From: Coneutiohabitans thermophilus | GTDB lineage: Bacteria > Zhuqueibacterota > Zhuqueibacteria > Zhuqueibacterales > Zhuqueibacteraceae | DNA length: 41,860 nucleotides | Direction: 5' to 3' | Assembly (NCBI GenBank): GCA_034505235.1 | Contig: JAPDQY010000028.1 | Span: 1-41,860, forward strand | Shown here: positions 7,332-15,657 of the stretch, piece by piece | Position numbering within the stretch: the stretch's first letter is position 1 | Layout: each line of letters starts with the position of its first letter | Program-made: the position numbers and the translations under genes | Notes under the pieces: model-generated | The model's database searches: none | What the model was told of the DNA's origin: nothing | What the model saw: only the letters and a program-made list of their open reading frames with translations

Positions 7332-8727
7332 AACACCCCCCTTTTGAAGATACAGCGAATTCACTGTGCTGCCCGGCCGCTCACCCGCGACTTCCATGCA
7401 CTGTGGAACGGTCAAAAAGCATTCAGATCATAGAGACATGATCTCGTGCACAGAACAAGTTGTTCAGAATAACACTTTTTGTGGAGGCTTGGGAGAAAAA
7501 ATCAGGTGAGAATGAAAGATGCAGAACCGAGCCCAAAGAAGGCGAGCCCCCACAGTCCAGGCTCTGCACACGACGTTACTCACCCCTCAAGTGCAATTTA
7601 CGCTGATCAAGCATGCATCCCCATCAAATTGCGACGTTATAATAAAATCCCAGTTCAGCACAGTCAAGGATTTTTTTGCCTGGCAGAACGCCACGGTTAC
7701 CCGGGCGGTCTGGGCACAGTCTTGCCGAAACTGACGACTGGTTTCAGAAAGCCCCGTCGGGATTGCGCGCAACCAGGAGGAGGATGAGCGATTCAGCGCA
7801 AAGCGCAGTTGACAAACTTCACATGTGAATCACGGGCCAACATATTCAGACCCGCCTTGAGGTTCGACATGACATCGATGGGCTACACATTCCACGCGTC
7901 AGCACCGCCGACATCAGAACTTCGCAGCTCCGGCTCCCTGGCGGCCAAAACTGATTCTGCGGCGATGATTAATTCGCGTGTGCGCGAAACGGCGGGCCTT
8001 TCAGAAAATTTTCCTGCAGCGGCTGGGTGGGCAAGAGAGCCCCTGGTTCTCACAACACCTGGCGCTTCGGGAACCTCGCTCCGGCCGGATTGGTCCGTTT
8101 TCGGACAGACGCTGTTTCACACAGCTCGCGTTCGACAAAATTGTTTTCCGCGGTTGTCCGCGCGCCATGATGCAGGCAATGGCTTCATTCGCAACTGAGA
8201 TTTTGAATTTTCTGAATGCTGCATGTCGCGCCCGATGCGCCGTGCTCGCTGAAGAGCCATTTTGATCCGGTCGGCGCGCGCCATAAACGGCGGCGTTATC
8301 TCGGCGGCTTTACGTCCGGGTGTGTGTGCTTTTGTTTTTTGATTTCGGATTGCCCGGGTTGGGTTTTCAAGCCGCCGCCCGGGCGTTCTGCGTGGCAATC
8401 ATGCCCATTCCCGGGCTTGCACCGCAGCCGAAAATTCGATATGTTGCCACCGCGAAAAACGGAACACACAATGTCACGCGCCTGCTGGCCTGATGAAGTT
8501 CCGCTTTGTCAGGCCAGCTTTGTTTTATTCACAGAACCGGCGATGCCGGCGCCATCAGCCGGCCGGCATCGCAACAGGTGCCGCACCGGATGTCCGTGGG
8601 ATGAAAAATGGGAGAGGCAATTTTTTTCTGCCTGCAACGTTTGGCCGATTCTTCATTCTTATCACAAAAAAACGCCGCTTTGCCGGCTTCTGCCATGCTC
8701 CCGGATTCGACCCTTCAAGGAGTTGCC
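7332..8727. other. 1.4-kb region without a recognisable gene
   Basis: Several short open frames exist, but none shows a family motif, a ribosome site and coherent composition together. Apart from the promoter-like sequence at 7639-7667 I see no repeat or RNA gene. It may be decayed DNA left by the rearrangement around the IS element, or it may hold an untranslated transcript. Confidence 0.5.
7639..7667 (-). promoter_or_regulatory. Sigma70-type promoter reading left
   Basis: On the minus strand TTGACT (7667-7662) is followed after exactly 17 nt by TATTAT (7644-7639). Both hexamers are one base from consensus. Transcription would start near 7631 and reach the truncated lipoprotein gene (start 7331) after a leader of about 300 nt in which I see no gene. 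Confidence 0.45.
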
Positions 8728-9108
8728 ATGTCCAAACGCATGAAGTCCTATGAAATGATTCCCGACCGCTTCAAAAAGAAGTACCTTGAATTCTACGACG
8801 AACTCTATCATGCCGAACGCAGCGTGATCGACAACAAGACCAAAGAACTGATTGCGCTGGCAGTTTCGCTGGCGGCCGGCTGCCACGGCTGTTTCAAGGG
8901 CCACGTCACCAAGGCCGTGCGCTACGGCGCCACCCGCGAGGAGGTCGGCGAAGCGATCAGCATCGCGGTGGCCATCAATGCCGCGGCCATCGTCGACCGC
9001 ACTGACATCGCCAATTTCGATTTCGACCTGGTGCAGCGGCTGTGGGAGAAGGAGGAGAACGGCGATCTCGATGCTGACGACGTCAGCTCCCCGCCGTCTC
9101 TGCCTTGA
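8728..9108 (+). CDS. Carboxymuconolactone decarboxylase / AhpD-like protein
   Basis: 126 residues; the ATG is preceded by AAGGAG with 5 nt spacing, which decides the start. The core matches the AhpD/CMD family: KTKELIALAVSLAAGCHGCFKGHV, with Cys52, Cys55 and His59 forming the CxxCxxxH redox site, then GATREEVGEAISIAV. In characterised AhpD proteins this Cys pair acts in peroxide-related disulfide exchange; many short homologues have no assigned substrate. The acidic tail (EKEENGDLDADD) is not part of the fold. The gene stands alone, and the next gene starts 258 nt downstream. Confidence 0.88.
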   Translation: MSKRMKSYEMIPDRFKKKYLEFYDELYHAERSVIDNKTKELIALAVSLAAGCHGCFKGHVTKAVRYGATREEVGEAISIAVAINAAAIVDRTDIANFDFDLVQRLWEKEENGDLDADDVSSPPSLP

Positions 9109-9366
9109 AGAGCCGGGCGCGGTGCCCTCCGGCAGTTTCTTTAAAACCAAATCGATGCCTTACAGGGTCATCGTCCTCGTGGAACACTGTTGTAGCCGCG
9201 AAGCCATGAGGTTCATCAGCCGCCCACCAGGGGCGGGGACTACGAACCGTTGCAGACTACGGGCGTCCATGCGTGACAGCGCGATCACACTCCCCTGCCC
9301 ACAATCGCGGCGCCTCTCCCGGACTTTCGCCTTGCTTCTTTCGCGCTTTTCTTCTACCATTGCCGC

Positions 9367-10218
9367 ATGTCCCGCCAGGAAGAGAAGAGTTTCACGGCGC
9401 GCTTCGGCGAAGTTTTAACCAGCCGCCAGAGCCTGCTGTGCGTCGGCCTCGATCCGGAAATCGAAAAACTGCCGGCCGGCTTGCCGCGCACGGTGCAGGG
9501 TCTGGTGCGTTTCTGCCGGGAGATCATCGCGGCCACCACCCCCTTTGCTGCGGCATTCAAGATTAATTTTGCCTTCTTCGAGGCGCTCGGCACGCTCGGG
9601 TGGGCCGCGCTCGCGGAAGTGGCGGCCGCGCTGCCGGCGACAACCCTCCGCATCGCCGATGCCAAACGCGGCGACATCGCCAACAGCGCGCGCCTGTATG
9701 CCCGTGCCCTCTTTGAGGAATTGCCCTTCGATGCCGTCACCGTCAACCCCTATCTCGGCGCCGACGCCGCCCGGCCTTTTTTGGAAAATCCCGCCCGGGG
9801 TGCCTTCTTTCTCTGCCGCACCTCCAATCCCGGCAGTGGCGGGATTCAACAATATCCCGCACCGCCCGGGGGCGGCACCGCCACGCCGCTGTATTTGCAT
9901 GTTGCCGAACAAGTGGCGCGCTGGAACACGCATGACAACGCCGGGTTGGTGGTGGGGGCCACGCATCCCGCCGAGTTGCAAAAGATTCGGGAGAAGTGTC
10001 CGCACCTGCCCCTGCTGATTCCGGGTGTGGGCGCGCAAGGCGGCGATTTGGAGTCTGCGGTGCGGGTGGGGGCGACGGCGGCCGGCAATTTGGCGGTGAT
10101 CAACGCCAGCCGCGCGATCATCTATGCGGATGGCAGCAGCAATTTTGCCGAGGCCGCGGCGCGTCAGGCCGAGGCGCTGCGCAACCAGATGCGCGCCTGC
10201 CTGAAGGCCAAAACCTAA
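9367..10218 (+). CDS. pyrF: Orotidine 5'-phosphate decarboxylase
   Basis: 283 residues, the length of the longer (type 2) OMP decarboxylases. It catalyses the last step of UMP synthesis. Diagnostic parts: LLCVGLDP near residue 25 (substrate Asp), AFKINFAFFE (about 63-72), the catalytic DAKRGDI at 98-104 (Asp98, Lys100, Asp103), TVNPYLG, FFLCRTSNPGS and the phosphate-binding LIPGVGAQGGD. No clear ribosome site precedes the ATG. It converges on the UPF0047-like gene with only 23 nt between the stops. No other pyrimidine genes are nearby. Confidence 0.93.
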   Translation: MSRQEEKSFTARFGEVLTSRQSLLCVGLDPEIEKLPAGLPRTVQGLVRFCREIIAATTPFAAAFKINFAFFEALGTLGWAALAEVAAALPATTLRIADAKRGDIANSARLYARALFEELPFDAVTVNPYLGADAARPFLENPARGAFFLCRTSNPGSGGIQQYPAPPGGGTATPLYLHVAEQVARWNTHDNAGLVVGATHPAELQKIREKCPHLPLLIPGVGAQGGDLESAVRVGATAAGNLAVINASRAIIYADGSSNFAEAAARQAEALRNQMRACLKAKT

Positions 10219-10241
10219 GCGCCGCCGGCCGGTGGGATTGC

Positions 10242-11312
10242 TTATTCGAAGCGGATGAGTGTCACCTGGAGATGACGCACCTGCCTGACGGCCTCGCGCC
10301 ATTGCACCAGGATCGGGCTTTGGTAGGTGCCCTGCACCACGCGGCCGCGGCCGGGTTGCTCACTGTCGGAAACCAGCAAACTGATGCTGCGTTTCATGCG
10401 CAGAAAACGTTCTGCCGGCACGCGAATGAAGGCCGACAGAATGCGTTCGACCACCGACTCGCTGACGCGGAAGGCATCCATCAGCTCGTTAAAGAGGTGC
10501 ACAAAGTCGTATTTGGCGTAGTTGATGGTTTTGCAGGGAATGGCCCTGGGATCGAGCAGCATGTGCTTGCCCTGGCGCGCCATGAACTTGAGCGGATCGC
10601 GCAGCACCTCGGCGAGATCGTGGCGCATGAGCAGGGTTTCATACTCGTTCACGGTCAGGCCGGCGTTGCGCTCGCTGCTGCCCAGCGCGATGTCGATGCG
10701 GCCCTTCTGGATGTCATGGTCCTCCACCCAGGAGTTGAGCTGGTCGATCAGACCCAGGCGGCTGTCCTTGAGGTTGATGGAATCGATCGGGTGTTTGGAA
10801 ACGGGGACCGCAAAGCTTTCGCGCCGCACGACCTGCTCGTCGTTGTAGGCCAGCGCGCGTGTCTGCCGTGTGCGGGCGATGTTGTCATGAATGCCGTCGA
10901 GATCGATGAAATATACCGGCTGGCCCGGCCGGTTGACATAGGTGACACAGTTCTTCAGGCCGGAGCCGATGTAGGCGAGATGGGAATCCCCGTTCCTGGG
11001 CTCGCATTGCCGTTGCTCCTCGCTCAGCTCGGCACGCAACTGCAACTGGTCGTGATGGTAGTCGGCATTGGGCGGGAACAGCTTTTGAAACGCCCGCATG
11101 AAGGGATCGACGTGTTCCCGGCTGTGCTGGAGGCGGGCGCTGAAGCTTTGCTCGAAAAAGCCGGCGGTGGTATGATGGGAGCAGTACAGCGTCTTGCGAT
11201 ACTGGGAAAGAAGGTCGCCAAATTCGGCAAGGATTCTCTTCGCGACATCGATCACATCATAGCGTGCCTGCGGAGTCAGGACGAGGGTCACTTCCTTCGG
11301 CTGAGAAGGCAT
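10242..11312 (-). CDS. UPF0047 (YjbQ)-like protein with long C-terminal extension
   Basis: 356 residues. The N-terminal half resembles UPF0047/YjbQ: SHHTTAGFFEQ, DPFMRAFQKLFPPNADYHHD, NGDSHLAYIGSGLKNC and QPVYFIDLDG line up in order with the family's HTTA..., D...L..L...Y.H, D.H...S..G and F.E.DG blocks. Family members are normally about 140 residues. Here there are long insertions and about 180 extra residues (from roughly 175 on) that I do not recognise. ATG 11312 is chosen because GGAG lies 7 nt upstream; an in-frame ATG at 11330 is less likely. Function unknown; some YjbQ proteins show weak thiamine-phosphate synthase activity, which should not be transferred here. Confidence 0.72.
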   Translation of the reverse strand: MPSQPKEVTLVLTPQARYDVIDVAKRILAEFGDLLSQYRKTLYCSHHTTAGFFEQSFSARLQHSREHVDPFMRAFQKLFPPNADYHHDQLQLRAELSEEQRQCEPRNGDSHLAYIGSGLKNCVTYVNRPGQPVYFIDLDGIHDNIARTRQTRALAYNDEQVVRRESFAVPVSKHPIDSINLKDSRLGLIDQLNSWVEDHDIQKGRIDIALGSSERNAGLTVNEYETLLMRHDLAEVLRDPLKFMARQGKHMLLDPRAIPCKTINYAKYDFVHLFNELMDAFRVSESVVERILSAFIRVPAERFLRMKRSISLLVSDSEQPGRGRVVQGTYQSPILVQWREAVRQVRHLQVTLIRFE

Positions 11313-11369
11313 TGCAGCTCTCCGAATCACGGTTCAACGTTCACAGAGGAAATGGGAGCTTCTCGAGGT

Positions 11370-11394
11370 TGTTGAAAAGGGGGGGCTTTCAACA
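11370..11394. repeat. Small hairpin in a divergent intergenic region
   Basis: TGTTGAAA and TTTCAACA are perfect inverted 8-mers around a 9-nt loop containing seven G. It lies between the divergent starts at 11312 and 11509. It may be an operator or an mRNA leader hairpin. Confidence 0.35.
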
Positions 11395-11508
11395 GCTCAA
11401 AAGCGGCGCAATGTATGATATCGACTCAGAAATGTCAAGTTGATCTTCCGTCGGTGCGGCGGTCCTGTGCGCCTGCCGGTTTTTAGCAAAGCAACGCGGG
11501 AGTTTCCC

Positions 11509-11988
11509 ATGCCCTATTGGCTGGTCAAGACCGAACCGGAGACCTTCTCCTGGGATGATTTGAAATCCGCCCCGCGCCGAACCACCTGCTGGGAGGGCGT
11601 GCGCAATTATCAGGCGCGCAACCATCTGCGCGCGATGAAAAAGGGCGACCTTGTTTTGTTCTATCACAGCGCCGTGAAGCCCCAGATCATTACCGGCATT
11701 GTGACGGTGGTGCGGGAGGCTTATCCGGACCATTTTGCCTGGGATCGCACCAGCCCCTACTTTGACCCCAAAAGCACGCCGGAACACCCGGTGTGGGTGA
11801 TGGTGGATTTGCGCTGGTGCGCGGATTTCAAGACGCCGGTGTCACTCGAGCAAATCAAGCGCACTCCGGGTCTGCAGGAGATGGAGCTGGTGCGCAAAAG
11901 CCGGTTGTCGGTGCAAAGCGTCAAAGCGGCGGAGTGGAAAATCGTGCTGCGGCTGGGCGGCCTGTCCCCGGAAAATTTCACTTGCTAG
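11509..11988 (+). CDS. EVE-domain protein
   Basis: 159 residues beginning MPYWLVKTEPETFSWDDL, the hallmark start of bacterial EVE proteins (relatives of thymocyte nuclear protein 1). Further family marks are WEGVRNYQARNHLRAMKKGDLVLFYHS, VREAYPDHFAWD, WVMVDLRW and MELVRKSRLSVQSV. The EVE fold is PUA-like and is thought to bind modified bases in DNA or RNA. The start is fixed by GCGGGAG about 6 nt before the ATG and by homology from the first residue. It is a single gene divergent from the UPF0047-like gene. Confidence 0.92.
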   Translation: MPYWLVKTEPETFSWDDLKSAPRRTTCWEGVRNYQARNHLRAMKKGDLVLFYHSAVKPQIITGIVTVVREAYPDHFAWDRTSPYFDPKSTPEHPVWVMVDLRWCADFKTPVSLEQIKRTPGLQEMELVRKSRLSVQSVKAAEWKIVLRLGGLSPENFTC

Positions 11989-12174
11989 TCTTCGATTTCT
12001 TGGTTAGAGTTAGTGGCCGATGCACACAACACCGCCCGGCTGCCACTTTGGGAGCCGGCTTTGCTTTTGCGACGTGGCCGGCTGCAAAGCCCGGCAGCGG
12101 GATGCTTGCCTCATCGGCGAACCGATCAGGATTTGGCATTTTTCATCATCACCCCGACCTTCAGCGAGAAGGCA

Positions 12175-12678
12175 ATGCGCATTCGTTTTTGGATTGAGAT
12201 TTTCGGTTTCTGGCTGGTCGCCGGCTCTTTGGCGTTTGGCCGGCCGGACAGCACCGCGGCCGGCATTCCACCGGCCTACTTGAACGCTCTGCGCAATGAG
12301 ATCGCGTGCTTTTGCGGTTGCGGCATGACGGTGCAAGGCTGTCTGGGCGGCATGATCTGCAGCGAATCCCGCGAGCTGAGCGAGCGCGTCATTGCACTGG
12401 TATCCGCCGGCAAGACGCGCGAGCAGGTGTTGCAGGCCATGGTGGAGCAATACGGCGAGCGCATCCTGTCCGCGCCCACCAAGCAGGGTTTCAACCTGGC
12501 GGTGTGGGTACTGCCGTTCCTCGCGCTGCTCGGCGGCGTGGCGTTGATCTTCCGGATGGTGTCGCGCTGGCAGCGCGGTTCCGCGGCGACGACGCCGGCA
12601 GCCGGCAGCCCGGCAGCCGGCAGCAACGATGAATATGGCGACCGCTTCGAGCAGGAATTTCGCCAGTTTCAAAATTAA
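12175..12678 (+). CDS. ccmH: CcmH-like cytochrome c maturation protein
   Basis: 167 residues with a signal peptide, a periplasmic domain and a C-terminal membrane helix (about 107-123). In CcmH the haem-ligation thiol site is usually LRCxxCQN. Here the matching position reads NEIACFCGCGMTVQGC, with Cys45, Cys47, Cys49, Cys56 and Cys62, a Cys-rich variant. The following helical region (RELSERVIALVSAGKTREQVLQAMVEQYGERIL) matches the CcmH helical bundle well. The protein would reduce or present apocytochrome CxxCH thiols. It starts the ccm operon: the ccmI-like gene begins 17 nt after the stop. A simple TPAAGSPAAGS tail follows the helix. Confidence 0.78.
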   Translation: MRIRFWIEIFGFWLVAGSLAFGRPDSTAAGIPPAYLNALRNEIACFCGCGMTVQGCLGGMICSESRELSERVIALVSAGKTREQVLQAMVEQYGERILSAPTKQGFNLAVWVLPFLALLGGVALIFRMVSRWQRGSAATTPAAGSPAAGSNDEYGDRFEQEFRQFQN

Positions 12679-12694
12679 TCACGACGGAGCTTTC

Positions 12695-13099
12695 ATGGTT
12701 GAAGTTGTCGGCATCCTGTTGATTGTGGCAACCGCACTGTTCATCGGCTATCCACTGCTGCAAAAATCCCCGCGGCAACTCAGCTTCGGCGTCAATCATC
12801 AGGCGGAAGATTTGCAGGCGCGCAAGGAGGAAATCTACGCGGCCATCCGCGACATCGATTTTGACTTTCGCATGGGCAAGCTGTCGGCGGAAGATCATGC
12901 CCTGCTGCGCGAGCAGTACAGGAATGAAGCCATCAACATCATGAAGCAACTGGACACGCTGCTGCCGGCCGCCGGCAGGGGCGGCCGCCGCAGCAAGCCT
13001 GCCGGCAGTGCGTCCGCCACCCGCTTCTGTTCCCAATGCGGTGAGCCGGCGCAGGCAGCAGACAAGTTTTGCAGCGCCTGCGGAGCGAGTCTGGCATGA
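12695..13099 (+). CDS. CcmI-like membrane protein with zinc ribbon
   Basis: 134 residues. One N-terminal membrane helix (about 1-20), then a helical segment typical of the first part of CcmI-type proteins (EEIYAAIRDIDFDFRMGKLSAEDHALLREQYRNEA). The C-terminus is a zinc ribbon with two CxxC knuckles: FCSQCGEPAQAADKFCSACG. Classical CcmI has TPR repeats instead. GGAG lies before ATG 12695. It overlaps ccmA by ATGA, so translation is coupled. It probably helps present apocytochrome or organise the Ccm complex; the zinc ribbon would face the cytoplasm or periplasm depending on topology, which I cannot settle. Confidence 0.72.
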   Translation: MVEVVGILLIVATALFIGYPLLQKSPRQLSFGVNHQAEDLQARKEEIYAAIRDIDFDFRMGKLSAEDHALLREQYRNEAINIMKQLDTLLPAAGRGGRRSKPAGSASATRFCSQCGEPAQAADKFCSACGASLA

Positions 13100-13839
13100 G
13101 CCTGAGTGTTTCCGGCTCGGCGCCGCCGCCCGCTCTCGCAATTACCAACCTGACCAAAAGCTACGGCTCCTTTCATGCGCTGCGCGGCATCTCTTTGCAA
13201 GTGGCTGCCGGCGAGTGTGTGAGCATCTTCGGGCCCAACGGCGCCGGCAAGAGCACTTTGTTGCGCATTCTCGCTGAGATCACCCGCCCGACGAGCGGCG
13301 AGATCTTCATTCACGGCCAGCCGCTGCGCGACCGGCCGCTTTCCGCCCGCCGGCAACTCGGTGTCATCGGCCACCAGACGTTTCTCTACGACGATCTCAC
13401 TGCCGCGGAAAATCTGCAGTTCTTCGCCCGCCTCTATGATGTGCCGGCACGCCACGACCGCGTCCGGGCCGTGCTCGCCGAGGTGGGACTGGACAAGCGC
13501 GCACACGACCGCGTCCGCGCCTTCTCGCGCGGCATGCAGCAGCGCCTTGCCATTGCCCGCGCCATGGTGCACGACCCCGGCATCCTGTTTCTCGACGAAC
13601 CCTACACCGGCCTCGATCAACATGCCGCCGGCATGCTGACACAGTGGCTGCAAAAACTGCGCAGCGCGCGCCGCACCATTCTGCTGGTGACGCACGACCT
13701 GCAGCAGGGTCTGGCAATGGCTGACCGTGCCGTGATCTTTCTGCGCGGCCGCCTGGTGTGGGAGGGCGCCACCGCCGGAGTGGAGCCGCAGGCTTTTCAA
13801 AAGCTCTATTTCGATCTGGTGGCAAAAGGAGAGCAATGA
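13096..13839 (+). CDS. ccmA: Haem exporter ATPase CcmA
   Basis: 247-residue ABC ATPase. Walker A is GPNGAGKS, the signature is FSRGMQQRLAIARAM (the CcmA variant rather than LSGGQ), Walker B is ILFLDEP, and the switch His is in LLVTHD. CcmA with CcmB and CcmC makes the ABC complex that releases holo-CcmE in System I cytochrome c maturation. The start overlaps the previous stop (ATGA), and the stop overlaps the ccmB start in the same way. Confidence 0.93.
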   Translation: MSLSVSGSAPPPALAITNLTKSYGSFHALRGISLQVAAGECVSIFGPNGAGKSTLLRILAEITRPTSGEIFIHGQPLRDRPLSARRQLGVIGHQTFLYDDLTAAENLQFFARLYDVPARHDRVRAVLAEVGLDKRAHDRVRAFSRGMQQRLAIARAMVHDPGILFLDEPYTGLDQHAAGMLTQWLQKLRSARRTILLVTHDLQQGLAMADRAVIFLRGRLVWEGATAGVEPQAFQKLYFDLVAKGEQ

Positions 13840-14474
13840 ACGCGCTGGCCAAGCTCTGGGCGGTGGTGTGGAAGGATCTGCTCTCGGAGTTCCGCACCAA
13901 AGAACTGCTCTTCAGCTTCACCTTTGAAACCGGCAGCACCGCCACCCGCGAGGCCGGCCCCGGCCTGCTGTGGGTGGCCTTCACCTTCGCAAGCGTGCTC
14001 GGCCTGCACCGCTCGATGGTTCACGAAGTGGAGCGCGGCTCGCTGCACGGCCTGCTGATCGCCCCGCTCGACCGCGGCCTGCTGTTTCTGGCCAAGGCCA
14101 TCGGCAACGTCATCTTCATTTTCCTGATCGAAATTCCAACCTTCGTGTTGTTCGGGATTTTTTTCAACGTCGATCTCACCGTCGGGCTGGACAAAACCGT
14201 GGTGGTGTTCCTGCTCGGCACCATCGGTTTTGCCGCGGTGGGCACGCTCTTCAGCGCGATGTCGGTCAACACCCGCACCCGCGAGATCATGCTGCCGATT
14301 CTGCTGTTCCCCATCCAGGTGCCGGTCATCCTGGCTGCGGTGCAGGCCACGGCCGGTGCGCTCACCGGCCGCACCTGGGCGGAGCTGGCCGACTGGCTGA
14401 AGATTCTGATCGCCTTCGATGCGGTGTTTCTCATCGTCTGCTTTGTAACTTTCGAATACGTGCTGGAAGAATAG
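13836..14474 (+). CDS. ccmB: CcmB, haem exporter membrane subunit
   Basis: 212 residues. After the short cytoplasmic start (WAVVWKDLLSEFRTKELL) comes FSFTFETGS and then REAGPGLLWVAFTFASVLGLHRSM, the best conserved CcmB block. Further membrane helices follow to the end. In homologues known to me, a hydrophobic stretch of about 12-15 residues lies between KELL and the FxF(A/T)F segment. Here KELL joins FSFTF directly, so the first membrane helix seems shortened by an in-frame loss. The rest is full length. It is coupled to ccmA by ATGA and followed by ccmC after 53 nt. Confidence 0.9.
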   Translation: MNALAKLWAVVWKDLLSEFRTKELLFSFTFETGSTATREAGPGLLWVAFTFASVLGLHRSMVHEVERGSLHGLLIAPLDRGLLFLAKAIGNVIFIFLIEIPTFVLFGIFFNVDLTVGLDKTVVVFLLGTIGFAAVGTLFSAMSVNTRTREIMLPILLFPIQVPVILAAVQATAGALTGRTWAELADWLKILIAFDAVFLIVCFVTFEYVLEE

Positions 14475-14527
14475 GCGCGCCGGCGGCGGCGCCAGTCTGG
14501 ATCTTTGTTTGCAAGAGGTGAATTCTC

Positions 14528-15235
14528 ATGCCTGCTGTGGAAAAACTGCAACGGTGGAGCAACCTCTTCGGCCTGATCACGGCCGTGCTCATGCTGGTGA
14601 ACCTCTACAACATCTTCATCTTTGTTTCCACGGAGGCCAGCATGGGGATCGTGCAGCGCATCTTTTATTTTCACGCGCCCGCGGCGATTGTCGCGCTCGC
14701 GGTGGCCTTCCCGGTGACTTTTGTCTGCAGCGTGCTCTATTTGTGGAAGCATCGCTCCTGGCATGATCGCGTGGCGTTTTGCGCCGCGGAAATCGGCGTG
14801 CTGTTCACCACCATCGTGCTGACCACCGGCCCGATCTGGGCCCGGCCGGTGTGGAACACCTGGTGGTCATGGGACCCGCGCCTGACCACGACGTTGATCC
14901 TGTGGTTCATCTACGTCGGCTACATGATGCTGCGCGTCTACACCGGCGAGGAGCAGCGTGGCGCCCGCTTCGCCGCCGTGTTCGCCATCGTCGGCTTCGT
15001 GGATGTCCCCATCGTCTATCTCGCCAACCGGCTGTGGCGCACCCTGCACCCGCAGCCGGTCATTTTCGGCGGCTCCAATTCCGGGCTGGAGCCGGACATG
15101 CGCTACACCTTTCTCTTCAGTATCGTGGTGTTCACCTGCCTGTTCGTTTTTCTGCTGCTGCAGCGCCTGCGCCTGGAGCGCACCCAGCTCCTGGTCAAAG
15201 AGATCAAACAAGAAAAAGCTTTCGCCGCTTCCTGA
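14528..15235 (+). CDS. ccmC: Haem handling protein CcmC
   Basis: 235 residues and six predicted membrane helices. The tryptophan-rich WWD motif is plain: PVWNTWWSWDPRLTTTLILWFIY. Conserved His residues flank it (FYFHAPAA before, the His in RTLHPQP after) and would be axial haem ligands. CcmC loads haem on CcmE. GAGGTG lies just before the start. It is the fifth gene of the ccm run. Confidence 0.95.
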   Translation: MPAVEKLQRWSNLFGLITAVLMLVNLYNIFIFVSTEASMGIVQRIFYFHAPAAIVALAVAFPVTFVCSVLYLWKHRSWHDRVAFCAAEIGVLFTTIVLTTGPIWARPVWNTWWSWDPRLTTTLILWFIYVGYMMLRVYTGEEQRGARFAAVFAIVGFVDVPIVYLANRLWRTLHPQPVIFGGSNSGLEPDMRYTFLFSIVVFTCLFVFLLLQRLRLERTQLLVKEIKQEKAFAAS

Positions 15236-15310
15236 AGGCGGCAGGCTGCCTGCCATCGCGGAGCAGCGCTTGTGCTGACAGGTTTAATTCAACGCAAGGG
15301 ATGCAACCAT

Positions 15311-15520
15311 ATGACATTCGCCATGACAATTGTGTGGGGGGCAACCACCCTGCTGCTGCAAACGCCGGCATCCAATCCGGCCAGAAATCTCAACTTTCTG
15401 TTCGCCGGCTTTGTCGTGGTGTGGCTGTTGATTTTGGGTTATCTCTTTTCCATCAGCCGGCGACAGAAACGGTTGGAGCAGGAAATTGCCACGCTGCGGC
15501 AAATGCACGAGGAAAAATGA
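15311..15520 (+). CDS. ccmD: CcmD-like small membrane protein
   Basis: 69 residues: one central membrane helix (LNFLFAGFVVVWLLILGYLF) followed by a basic and then coiled segment (SISRRQKRLEQEIATLRQMHEE). This is the size, topology and operon position of CcmD, which holds CcmA-CcmB-CcmC and CcmE together. AAGGGATG upstream supports ATG 15311. The short, poorly conserved sequence makes position the main evidence. No ccmE or ccmF follows in this window. Confidence 0.78.
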   Translation: MTFAMTIVWGATTLLLQTPASNPARNLNFLFAGFVVVWLLILGYLFSISRRQKRLEQEIATLRQMHEEK

Positions 15521-15621
15521 AGAACAGCGCCGGGGGAATGCCGCAAACCGGTGGGAAGCCTAGCGGCATGAGCGGCGGGGCGGCAATATGGGAAGAAATT
15601 CCTGTACCAGATGGGCAGCAA

Positions 15622-15644
15622 GGCGAAAGCGCGCGGCTTTCGCC
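15622..15644. terminator. Hairpin between convergent genes
   Basis: GGCGAAAGC and GCTTTCGCC form a perfect 9-bp stem with a 5-nt loop, followed on the plus strand by TTTGCATTTG. It lies between the end of the ccm operon (15520) and the end of the caspase-like gene (15658), so it can end transcription from the ccm side and perhaps from both sides. Confidence 0.5.
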
Positions 15645-15657
15645 TTTGCATTTGCAG

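Noticed and set aside
7809..8198. 129-codon open frame in the 7.3-8.7 kb gap
   Set aside because: Nothing but length supports it, and other frames in the same stretch are equally open.
8216..8743. 175-codon open frame before the AhpD-like gene
   Set aside because: No ribosome site, no motif, odd composition (Cys/Pro/Arg-rich), and it overlaps the well-defined start at 8728.
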